In this document: positions 37,501-47,600 of the stretch, piece after piece
Layout: every line of letters begins with the position of its first letter
Position numbering within the stretch: position 1 is the stretch's first letter
Assembly: GCA_017506865.1 (NCBI GenBank)
Contig: JAFCMP010000022.1
Coordinates: 310,001-374,000 of the forward strand
DNA: 64,000 nucleotides
Direction of reading: 5' to 3'
Origin: Tribonema minus
Lineage: Eukaryota; Sar; Xanthophyceae; Tribonematales; Tribonemataceae
Translations under genes and position numbers: made by a program
Notes under the pieces: generated by a model
Databases searched by the model: none
The model's input: the letters and a program-made list of their open reading frames with translations, nothing else
Told to the model about the DNA's origin: nothing

Positions 37501-40275
37501 GCGCGCGCGCTGCGATGAGGGGTGTTGAGGTTCGCGTGGCTGCTTCTCCTGTGCTCTGGTTGTTGGCAACAGTGCGCACGTGGGCACATGCTGTAGTGCG
37601 GGTGTACACTTGCTCTGCGGCGCACGCCCATTTCTTTCTCCAGCTTGGAGACAGGTGCCCAGCGCCGCAACATGACGTTGTCTGTCTTCTCGTCCGTTTT
37701 TTCAACACACAACTCTTGCCAGCTTGACTACTTGGTCAGAAGCGCGTAGCTTTGCCTTCCTTGATATTAGTGTCTGCTTGTGACTTCATCGAACTCATTC
37801 CATGTCGGTTGCAGTTATCACCGTTTTAGTGCACAGGTGCTGTTGGCAACTACATCTGCGCTCGGTCAAGCCCGCCATCGAACCCTCTGCTGACGTTTCG
37901 CTCCGCCCCCCTCAACGACAAACTTCCAGCACCAGCCGCACCCACGTATGACAACAGCCAACCTCCCCCATTGCGCCGCAGCGGCAACTCAGCCCCCCCC
38001 CGCCGCTGCCCCCTCCCGCGCGCGCGCACCGCAGGCGTCGTCTACGCGGCGCACGCGGGCGGCCTCCGCGGCAACCTGACGGCATCGCTCAGCGCGGTCG
38101 TGGCAGTGCTCGCCGCGTACGGCCTGTACGCGCTCGCCGGCCTGCGCCCCGCGCACATGCCGCGCTACCTGCTGCTGCAGTGCGTCGCGGCGCTGGGGCT
38201 GGGGCTCTGTGGCCTGTTCTATGCGGCGGTGTCGCTGGCGCTGGCGGCTGTTGTGGTGGTGCTGGCGGCGCTCGCGATGCTGTCCGTGTGGGTCGTGCGC
38301 CTGCTGCTCAAGTGCCATGAGCAGCTGGAGCGGCTCAAGATCCTCAAGGTGCGCATGAGTACATGAATCAACCTCTGGAAGTAACATACTTGGAAGTGTC
38401 TACTACAGTGAATTGTGTTCATTGTGCAGCGTGTGAGTTCGGTTGCAATTACTTGGGAGCACTAGAACATTCATTGAAGCAAAGCACCGACACCTTACAG
38501 TATCTGAATTCATCGAAGCGAAGCGCCGCAGCGGCGTTGCCTTTCTCATGCATGCGTGTTGAGCTACATGCGGCAGCGCTCTGCAACTGCTGCATGCGGA
38601 GCGCTGCGCATCCAATTGCGCCAGCCGCTGGCCTGGCCCGCCCCAGCACCACGCACTGCGCTAACAAGTGCTGCATGGCGTGTCGCACGCGTCATTGCGG
38701 CCGCGTGCAGCCTACGAGCTTTCAAAGAAAACCACTTGGTTTCACCCACGGCATGTGCTGCACATGTGCCGCTGGCAAGCAGAGGCGGTGCAGCTCGTGT
38801 TGGCAGGCTGTGCGTCGCTGACGGCTTGAGGCACTTGCACGAGCGAAGATGATGGCACGTGCCATTTTTTGGCACCGCTTTTCTGTGGATTGCCTGCGAC
38901 TGCGCCTGCAGCGGAACCGCCATTCATGCCCGAATATGATGCTCTTGGATGTACAGAGTCGTGCATGCACGCGCTTGTACAGAGCTGGGTCAGAAAGGCT
39001 CTTTGGACCTCGCCTTCTCAGTACCTAAACTTATGCACAACTTCCAACTGCTCCAAGTCAACGTAGATTGAATGTGCATGTGCGCTCACAGCTGCATGGC
39101 ATGTTGTCACTTTCGAACGCGTGCAGGTGCGCCTCCGGTGGGCAAACCCCACACCAGCGGAGCGAGCGGCGGTGACGAGAATGCAATGCGCTTTCAGGTG
39201 CGTTGCCTGGTGCGGAGCGTTGTGCACCATGGCAGTGCAGCACTCAGTAGCCATCTGCTGCAGCCCCTATACTGGGTGGGATTCGAGGCTCCGGTTCCGT
39301 CTTGCTAACCCAGGGGACATGTTTGCATGGTCCAGCGATTGGTGCGGCAATTCTGCAGCTTGCTTGCATGCACTTGAGCCACGCCTCTGCAGCGTCCAGG
39401 AATTGACGAGACAACTCTGCAGCTTGCTCGCGTGTTCAATGCTCACGTGTACTTGAGGTGTCAAAACATCTTCTGCCTTGACAAGTACTCGAAGTATCAG
39501 TGTGGTCATGCGGTGCCTGGGGCTGCTGCTCCGTCATGTGCGTAGTGCCAGGACAATGTTTTTAGAGGGTGAGCAATCTGAGATTGTGGTCACCCGAATT
39601 GGAGGGGCCGCTCGTGGACAAAAGCCACTGCTGCAAGCACCTCATCTTGAACTTCCACAGGTTTGGCTGCCACCCTCAGAGTCTGCACTTCCAATGCGCG
39701 GCCACACATCGTGCGGCCTGTTGCCGCTGCTGATGAGCCACACTGTGTCAGTGCCCGCGCATCCCCCACTCATCGCGCAGTGCGCGCTGTTGGGCAAAGA
39801 TGTATGCGTTGCTGTCTAGCACCTGAATGCTCCCATGTGACCTGTTGCGGCGGCAGCAGCGCCAGTGCTATCTCAAACCCCATACTGGTACAGCAGCCTG
39901 AGCTGGTTCCCTCCTGCCCCTGATGCGCTGCTGCCGTTGCAACGGCGCAGGACGCAGCGCGCGCGCACGACGGCCATCCGCGCCGCGGAGTTCGCCGCGT
40001 GGCTCAAGGGCTGCGCGCCGCACCGCGCCGCGCTCCTGCTGCTGGCGCACGCGTGCACGGCGCTCGCGATCGCGTGCCTGCTGTACGTGAACCTCGTGTA
40101 CGGCGTTGTGTTCGACGAGCGCACGGGGTGCGGCTGGCTGCTGACGTGCTTCTTCGCCATGCTCGTGGAGGGCATCGTGCAGCAGCCGCTCGTGCTCATG
40201 GTCACCGCCGTGCTCGGCGACTTTGTCGAGCAGGGCTCCAACGTGCTGCTGGACGTGCTGATAGGCAACAATTAG
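13549..40275 (+). CDS. Polycystin-1-like receptor: FG-GAP, Pro-Thr stalk, REJ-like region, GPS, multi-span membrane protein
   Basis: Twenty exons (13549-13899, 14939-15165, 15727-15847, 16589-16831, 17481-17810, 18565-18886, 19535-19582, 20741-20860, 21760-21867, 26825-27061, 27562-28629, 29117-29418, 30190-30312, 31232-31539, 32814-33737, 34692-36516, 36918-37491, 38035-38348, 39127-39197, 39951-40275) give 2646 residues with every junction in phase. Order: signal peptide (about 1-26); five FG-GAP/VCBS-type blades with DxNxDG loops (about 170-500); a Pro-Thr-Ala-Val stalk (about 515-705); a REJ/PKD-like extracellular region (to about 1750); a second Pro/Ser/Thr stalk; a GPS-like site ([11 protein letters not shown] to HLSSFSA, about 1907-1955); a first membrane span (about 1984-2006); then several more spans, including a polycystin-1-like [10 protein letters not shown] / MQAIFYG pair and a C-terminal [10 protein letters not shown] / EGIVQQP segment. 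I see no PLAT domain and no complete polycystin channel pore. Family members sense adhesion or mechanical cues, some at gamete recognition. Exons 2 and 19 are the least certain. Confidence 0.85.
16872..17474 (+). repeat. Repeat copy A shared with an intron of the PsbQ-like gene
   Basis: Nearly the whole intron between exons 4 and 5 of the polycystin-like gene is a 603-bp sequence homologous, in the same orientation relative to transcription, to 52018-52657 in another gene. Both copies start at ATGGCGCTGTGTTGCAGAA and end at GCTCATGGACG shortly before an exon. The two are clearly similar along their length, with small indels. No open frame is shared. Confidence 0.85.
20510..21867 (+). repeat. 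Tandem duplication of a Pro-Thr exon with flanking intron
   Basis: Exons 8 (20741-20860) and 9 (21760-21867) of the polycystin-like gene are near-copies, both starting CTACACCTACTGCAA after a GCAG acceptor, spaced 1019 bp apart. Intron sequence upstream of each is also similar (from about 20510 and 21500). Exons 7 to 9 have lengths divisible by three and phase-1 boundaries on both sides, so each can be gained, lost or skipped without disturbing the frame. This looks like stalk growth by exon duplication. Confidence 0.8.
22020..23530. repeat. Tandem duplication of about 760 bp within polycystin intron 9
   Basis: Two copies, roughly 22020-22750 and 22780-23530, share long stretches such as those around 22075/22832 and 22540/23312. 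On the minus strand both carry related peptide segments ([19 protein letters not shown] in each), suggesting a former protein-coding mobile or captured sequence. I cannot place it in a named family. It is diverged and lies in a 4.9-kb intron (21868-26824). Confidence 0.65.
23843..24606. repeat. Inverted repeat with coiled-coil-coding arms
   Basis: A segment on the plus strand (about 23843-24085) and one on the minus strand (about 24606-24368) encode closely related peptides, both containing ELERLNGET, then DCT(D/E)RL and finally ADFELRAE. The arms are about 240 bp and the spacer about 280 bp. A transcript through this intron could in principle fold into a long hairpin. The same coding segment in opposite orientations suggests nested or inverted insertion of one unclassified element. 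Confidence 0.65.
24275..24976 (-). CDS. Hypothetical ORF nested in polycystin intron 9
   Basis: A 233-codon open frame antisense to the host gene. The N-terminal part is basic and Pro/Ser-rich (KKGGKGRR), followed by an acidic stretch ([16 protein letters not shown]) and then a predicted coiled coil (about residues 130-195) with [19 protein letters not shown]. Part of the coiled coil is repeated in inverted orientation nearby. A later Met at about residue 17 is an equally good start. No family is recognised. It is probably part of an unclassified repeat element rather than a host gene. Confidence 0.35.
   Translation of the reverse strand: MPCWSLALCFALEHNLMPLAPSKKGGKGRRASKRALSPSPGSQTVSPHPPRRRTPRTATATRPRLPGPDTFAEALDRADVEEAGNDEHSKDAEEGGDKDAKVPLSPPALDLHDDSFAMATTEEILTGLHACATGELERLNGETADCTERLTRLKTLQAHARRTSQGSAGKEREIAEYQVRLYAVEREQVTKLNARADFELRAEQPRPRSQRPAPPSCSVIPPMRLMSSVACAP
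36700..36775 (+). repeat. Decoy copy of polycystin exon 16 3' end
   Basis: About 240 bp downstream of the true donor (after 36516), the intron contains GAGGCTATCTTGTATGGCAC, then CAAGCAGGTCAGCCTG and AGGCAGAAG followed by GTGCAC. It is a diverged copy of the exon's last codons ([14 protein letters not shown]) and its GT site. It is an in-gene example of the splice-junction duplication pattern. Confidence 0.8.
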
Positions 40276-41680
40276 CGCGCGAGCACAAGGAGGTGCACTC
40301 GCGCGGATGTGCGGTCTCACACTCACATTCACAAAAGCATGCGCGCCGGGTACTTTGGTGTGCTCTCACACTCTCATCATATCGGCATGCGGGCGGGGGA
40401 CCTTCGTGTGCAAAAGAGCATGCACAAGGCGCTACGACGCATCGAAGGTTCGCTCTGCACGCGTGTGGAGAGCTGTGCTGGCGCAAACGACCATTGTGCG
40501 CATGTGCTCATTATCGTGATCAGTAAACTTCAGTAGAAGATGGCATGCTACGATGCGCCGGCTGGCAGACTAAAAGCGTGCGCATATGCTGTTGGTAGCG
40601 GTGCATGATAGCTTGAAGCTCCATATCAGTAGCCACTCTGGCCTGCACACAGTTGCATGCAGCTTGCACACGTACAATGGCGTGCCAGCAATACACAGAG
40701 AACTTGCACCTGTTTGATGAAGTCCCTCATGCTGTGACGCACACCATATGCTCCCAATACTGATGACTTCCTTTGAAGTACTTCTAGTTGACTCAGCCCA
40801 GCCATGATACAGCAAGGCTCTAGATGAGGCCTGATGCACATTGTGCGCTTGCCATTCTTTATTTGATTTGAGGCATTGGTGATGATGAGTGCTTGCTGGA
40901 AGTGTTGCAGTGCTCAGCCCGAATTGCAATTTTTTTCTTGTCAACTATTTCGTGCATCTGGCCTCGAGGTACAACCTGGTCCGTCTTGCATGTTACAATG
41001 CAGAAGGCCGTGCCGGCGTCCATGCGCTTGCAAGCGACCACAAGCGTGTGACATGCCACTGAAAGCTTGCAACCGTCACCGGCAACACGCCTGACAGTAT
41101 CACGCAAAACGCAAATCACTTCTGCGCAGTCCAAGCAATGTGCTGAAACAAGATTCCTCTTGACGAAAGACCTGCAGTATCTGATGCACAAGTAGGACTC
41201 TGCAGCCTCTGTGCTCTACAGCCTAAGCACATTGCACACTCATTGGCTCATGGCAACTCATGGGCACATGCAAATCATGTCACCATTGCGGACACAGCAA
41301 ACAAATTCATGGCTTGACGGCTTTGCTCTTCATGCCAGTGTGCCACTGCTGAATTGCAGCTGTGCCTTGTACGGCATGCAGTCAGGACGCTTTTACAAAT
41401 GCGTCACACAGAACCCACATGACAGCAATCTACAGCAGGTGGCCACATGTCACATTTCATGCATGGTGTCCCTCGAAAAGAGCACAACAACTAGCCGCCA
41501 GCGACGCAAAACTTTATGCACCAACAAGACGCTGACAATATGAAAAGTGTATTGTGTGCTTTGCCGGCAGACTGGCCAGTAAATGTTTCATACCGCTCGC
41601 TGCCTGCTCCCCCCCCTTACCCCCCCCCCCCCCCCCTCTCCCCTGACACAGTCACCCCCTTCCCCCCCCAGGCCCCCCCA
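40276..41680. other. Intergenic region between convergent genes
   Basis: About 1.4 kb between the stop codons of the polycystin-like and RHD3-like genes. I see no conserved open frame. A long C tract occupies about 41611-41640 just beyond the RHD3-like stop codon, likely in its 3' untranslated region. Confidence 0.5.
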
Positions 41681-44600
41681 TCACAGGTCGATGTCGAGGT
41701 TTAGCTTGGGCTGCAGGCGCAACAGCGGCGGCGCTTCGCCATCCTGCATGGCCTCCGGCGTATCTGCGTCGTTGGCGTAGCCCAAAGTGACCGTGTGCGG
41801 CCCCAGGCGGTACCCGCTGAAGGCCTGCGTGGCAGCGAGCGTAGGGGGGGCGGGGGAGGGGGGGGGGGGTTGAGCACAGTGCATCATGCGCCTCGCGAAG
41901 GGCTGGTCGCATGGGAGCAGCTGCATTCACAAATTGGTGCGTGCGGTGGCAATGAACAGCGGTGGGCATCTGCAGTGCACGCCGATCCATGAACTGCATA
42001 GACAACATGATCCCCGATTCTAATCCACAGAACGCGGCAAGCCAGTGCAACCCTGGCCCTGACTGCACAATTCTGCACGATGGCAGTAGCGGCTAGCACG
42101 CAGAGGAGGGGCTCATGAAAGCGTGAGCGCCAGCTGCTACGATCACAGGCCAGGTGAAGGTGAGCAATGGTAAGCGATGTGATGGTGAATGCCAAACCCT
42201 TACCCAGTGCTCCAATCCTAGCAAGGCACCGGTTGTGAACTTCCAAAGCAAAGCACCTACTTAGTTCAGCATACGTTGAATGCTGAGTGCAAGTAAGAGA
42301 ACATCTGTTGCGTACAGGTTGCCCAGCCCCCCCAATTCCGACAAGTCCCACGAGCCCGAACCCCAAGTCGTTGAAGCGCTTGCAAACAAGCAATAGTAAC
42401 GATACCTGCGAGTACTCTTGACAAGAAATGTTGTAGACCTGCAGATTGCCCAGCCTCCCCGTTCTGACCATCCCCATGAGCCCAAGCCCCGCCACTATGG
42501 GGCGCGTGCATACATGTCCTGATACTCCAGTAACACAACTTTTGATAATATATCCGTTACCTGCAGGTTGCCCAGCCCCCCCGTTCTGACCATCCCCACA
42601 AGCCCGAGCCCCAACACCTTGGGGCAATTGCAAACAAGCAATCAGTACTTTACTCAGTAGTTATACTCTCAAGGACTCTTGGGAAGATCCGTTACCTGCA
42701 GGTTGCCCAGCCCCCCCGTTCTGACCATCCCCACGAGCCCGAGGCCCGCCACGATGGAGCGCTTGCCCTCCTTGCCCTTCTTGCCGGGCTTGTCGCCGTC
42801 GCGCGCCGCCTTGCTGACCTGCTTCTCCATCTTGGCCAGCGCGCGCGTCTGCGCCGCGGGAGAGTCACCGAACCTCTCGCCGTAGTCGCAGAGGTCAGCC
42901 TGGGGGCAGGGGGTACACGAGGGGGGGGGGGGGGGGGGGGCGGCGGCAAGGCACGTCAGTCAGTCTGTGTGTGGGTCTCGCGTTCGTGCCCAAGTGTGCG
43001 GGGTTGTGGGGAGAGGGAGGGGGGGGGGGGGAAGGGTCTCGCGTTCGCAACAGAGTGAGCGTTTGAGTGGGGGGGGGGTGAGTGTGCCTTGAGCTGTGTG
43101 CGTGCCGCGCTGCGGTGGCTGGCGCACCAATACAGCGGAACACTGCTGACCACACATGCCACCGCCGGTGCTTGTTGTTGCGCGAGCTTTGCTGAGAGGC
43201 GGCGGGCGTCGCATGTGATTGCGCTGGCGGAAATGCAAGCGACTGATTGGCTGAGGGCCGTGCCTATAAGATTTGAATGGTAACAGAATACCTACATGTA
43301 TGCTTTAGAAATTTGTTGACGCCATTCATTAGGGTTACCAAACGATTCGGGGGGCTAAGCCTATCAGATTTGAATGGTAACGGAATGGCAATATCACGAG
43401 GGGGCAGGGCGCTGCAGTGCTCAGCTGAAGACCAGCCCAGCGGCGCGGCGCCCAGGCGCCCCCCTCATTTGACGCGCATGAATCTCCGAATCATCACCTA
43501 GGCACAGAGCTTTAATTTCAGTGTTGGATTCTACATCCTGTGACGTGCTACGCCATACAGAGCCCTTTCATTGCACATTTGACTGTCACAAAGGTGCTGC
43601 CGCTACACAGCGCCCTGGGTTCAGGCTAGGTTTAGGGGTTGACTACTTCAAGAAGAAGCATGGCATATTGGGGTAGGGAGGCACACAGTGACAACTACTA
43701 CCCACATCTGGACGGCCTGTGCTGAGCACCAGTGTAGCGGCTCTGCCAAGTGAAATACGCAGAAAGACCTGATGCTGCTACAACTCAAATGGCAGTCATA
43801 CGGCTGGTAAAGTGTAGCACGGAGGAGTTTGGTGGGGGGAGTCAATGCATAGGGTATATGGTCGTCAGCACTTTTGCAATGCGGCACGGGAGCGGGTAAT
43901 GTATACAGTATATGGTTGTTCGCCATAACTGAGCGAGCATTGGTGATTTTGGTGGCTGTCATCTGAGCGCTGTCGCACCACGAAGCAGCAACGCTGTTCG
44001 TATATGTACTTCAAAGTAGGTATTGCGCGCAAGCCACGAAGTACATATAGCATATCTGTTGACATATAGACTATGACGACCAAAACATGAATGCTTGAGG
44101 TATGTGTTGTCACAACCATTCACCATGGATTTGAGGGGGATGTGCCTATCAGATTTGAATGGTAACGGAATGGCGATATCACGAGGGGGCAGAGCGCTGC
44201 AGTGCTCAGCTGAAGACCAGCCCAGCGGCGCGGCGCCCAGGCGCCCCCCTCATTTGACGCGCATGAATCTCCGAATCATCACCTAGGCACAGAACTTGAT
44301 TTCCGCGTTGGCAATCTGCGTTTGATATTGCGCTGCATCATTCTGAGCACCTTCATTAATAGTTTGACTGTGACGAAGGTGCTGCTCCTCCACAGCGCCT
44401 CGGGGTGAGCCTAGGATTAGGGTCAACTCACATGTGGGTAGGTAGGTACAGTGACCGCTACTGTGCACTTCTGGTCTGTGCTGAGAAGCAGTGCACCGGG
44501 TCTGCCAAGTGACACATAGAAAGACACCGCGCTGCTACCGCTGAAATGATGGGTCATGTGGCTGATCAAGTGCAGCGTGGGGGACGCAAGGGGCGCGGGG

Positions 44601-47600
44601 GGGGGGGGGGGAGCTCACTCAATACATTCGGTTTACAGTTGTCCGCATCATTTTCCGATGCCCACTAAGTCGGCATTGGTGATGTTGGTGGTTGACTTCT
44701 GAGCACTGCCACATCATGCAGGCACCAAAACCATAATGTACGCGCGAACGCCACTACATACATGCTTGGAAAGTTTGTAGATAAGACTGTGACGATCATG
44801 ACATGTATGCTTCTTGTCACAATCATTCATCATGGTGACTGAAGAATTCGGGGGGGGGGGGGTGCCTATCAGATTTGAATGGTAACGGAATGGCGATATC
44901 ACGAGGGGGCAGGGCGTTGCAGTGCTCAGCTGAAGACCAGCCCAGCGGCGCGGCACCCAGGCGCCCCCCTCATTTGACGCGCATGAAACTCCGAATCATC
45001 ACCTAGGCACACACACACCTGCCATACAGCAACTGACGACCGCAACGCGCGATGGCAGTGCCCCACGACTGCACACTTCGCATGCGAAGTAAGAGGCAGA
45101 AGCAGCCGTCGGCGTCGCTCGCATACACATAATTTCTCAACATGCTGAACCGGGCGGATGCATCCAATTTTAGGGTTAGGATTACCGCCAGCCTCACGCT
45201 ACATGACGCTAACCCTACACACGAAGAACCTGTGCTGGGGTATTGGCAGTCTGGACTTGGGTCATTTTGGTGAGATTTGCTGCTGTGACACGGTACAAGG
45301 TAGAGTACAGGGTACTGACAATGTAGTACTTCAAAGTACAGTGTACCGACAGTGTAGTACAGTGTACTTCCAGTGTAGTACGGTGAAATGACAGTGTAGT
45401 ACGGTGTACTGACCTCCAGTTCCTCATACTCAGCCTCAAAGGTCAGGTCGGGCAGGTCGTCCGACAGCAGCTCCGATGCGCGCGACTCAAAGTCAAAGAG
45501 TGTCTGCGCAGCGGAGCACGAGTCAAAGTCGCAGTCATGAGTCACAGTCAACGAGCGTCTCTGCGCAGTGGAGGACGGGTCAAAGTCATAAATTACAGTC
45601 AAAGAGAGTCTGCGTACACAGTAGAAGAGGCAGCCACAGATAATGCGCACACGCAAACCACACGGCCGTGCTGAGCGCTGGAGTACTGCTGCAGTTGTAG
45701 TGGAGGCAGCCGCAAGGACGCACAAGGAACTGAACCTGAAAGCGATTTGCAGATGAGCCGCGGCATGCTGTAAAGATGAAAGTTTCTCACAAGAGCGGTG
45801 TCGCAGAAATGGTGCACATGAAGACAACAGACGCACGTTTTATGGTACTCGCAATCACACACTGCAACCACTGAAGCGCATGCGCCGCACAGCAGGTGCT
45901 GCCTCTCTGCACATGAACGTTGACGTTGAACAGCATGTAAAACTTCAACTTGAAGTGAACAGCGCACCGAGCGCAGCAGCCCCGCCTCCGACTCCTCCGT
46001 GAGCTTGTCCTTGTTGAGCAGTGCGACCATCTCGCGCTTGAACGCGCGCAGCGCGTCCGCGCTGAGCAGCGCCACCTGCTGCCGGAACAGGCGCTCCACG
46101 CCGCCGTCCACCAGCGCGACGAGCTCCGCGCGGCGCTGCGCGCGCAGCGGCGTGCCGCCGTGGCTGCGGCGCGGCAGACGCGCAGCAGGGGGGGGGTGAG
46201 GGGACGGATTATCGACGTCATGGCAGTGATTGCGTGAAGTGCAAACGCTGATGACTGGGCAATCAGGAGTGCAGGGGGGGTTGGGGGGGGAGGCGGGGGG
46301 GGGACTGGGTGGCTTCTCGGCGTCGTGGCGATGATTTGCTTGAAATGTGAACGCTGTTGGCTGTGCGATCAGGAGTGCGCAGCGCAGCCGTGTTTGCTGA
46401 TTGACGCACGTGCGCATTCGGCTCGCGTCGGCCTGTGCGGACGGCAGCGGCTGCAGGAGCCAACCTCCATACTTACGTCAAGCACGCTGCGCACTGCGGA
46501 CACCCTGCAGCGTGCTGCGCAATGCCGCACACACAGATTTGAGTGTGCGCAACAGCACTGCTGCAGAGGATGCGCCAAGCCTCGCAGGCGCCCACTACAC
46601 GGTGGCCCGCGACGAAGTGCGAAAAGCGCTCGGGTGTGACAAATTGCGAGACACTCGTGAGACGTGCCCACCGCGCAGCGCGGTAACTCGTGCCACCGCG
46701 CACGACGTACGTGACCGCTGCGCACGCAGGCACACAGGGTGGCGTTGCCGTCTGTATTTCTGGCAGCGACGACCGCAATCGAAGCGCACTTGCGCACTCA
46801 GTGAAAGCCTACGAAGGACAGCGGCGCCGCGCACCACCCCCACGCGAACCCTGCCCCTGAGCGCCCGCCCTCGTACCTGAGTGTTGCGCGGTCGTACCCC
46901 TCCAGGACGCGAGCGCGCAGCGCGCGCGCGCGCGCGCCGAACCCCCCCACCACCCTCCCGCGCGCGACGGCGGCGCGCCACGCGCTGAGCGCGCCCTCCG
47001 CGTCCGCTGCCGCCTCCGCGCCCGCGGACTCCGCGGCGTACGCCGCCGCGAGCTCGGAGCGCGCGGGCGGCGGCGGCGGCGCGGCGCGCGTCGCCGTCCA
47101 CGCCGTGCCGAGGCGCGGCGCGAAGGAGGCGGTGGTGGAGCCGGCGTCGGCGGCGCACGTGGCGCGCACGGCGGCGGCGGCGGCGGCGTACGCGTCGGGC
47201 GCGTAGCGCGGGTGCGGCACGGCGGCGACGCTGAGCGCGACGTGCACGGAGAGCGGCGTCGCGGGGCCGCCGAGCTCGTCCCACGCCGCCTGCGCCTCCG
47301 CCTCGACGGCCTCCTGCGAGCGAGTCAGTGAGTGAGTGAGTGAGTAAGTGAGTGAGTGAGTGAGTACGCGAGTGAGTTGATGGGAGGTGGAGCACTCGCC
47401 CCACGCCGCCTGCGCCTCCGCCTCGACGGTCTCCTACGAGCGAGCGAGTGAGTGAGTGATTGAGTATGATGGAAGATTGAGCGGCAGCAGTCGGCGCGGC
47501 GGGCGGTGGGGTGTCATGAGTGGGGCGTGTTGAGCTAGGGCGCTCTGCCGTGTTCGTTGCTGCGGGCACGTTGAATATAGTCCCCGGGATGCGAGCTGTG

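Noticed and set aside
42300-42745. CRISPR-like array of regularly spaced repeats
   Set aside because: The spacing is uneven, the repeats diverge, they coincide with an exon end, and the context is a eukaryotic intron.
43340-45012. Dispersed repeat as a Helitron because the core ends in CTAG
   Set aside because: Similarity continues past CTAG in two copies, the nearby hairpin is too far from the end, and no TC start or Rep/helicase is visible.
45003-45836. Minus-strand open frame of 277 codons as a separate gene
   Set aside because: It crosses RHD3-like exon 5 and the short repeats on both sides, and its product is tyrosine-rich repeat translation with no domain.
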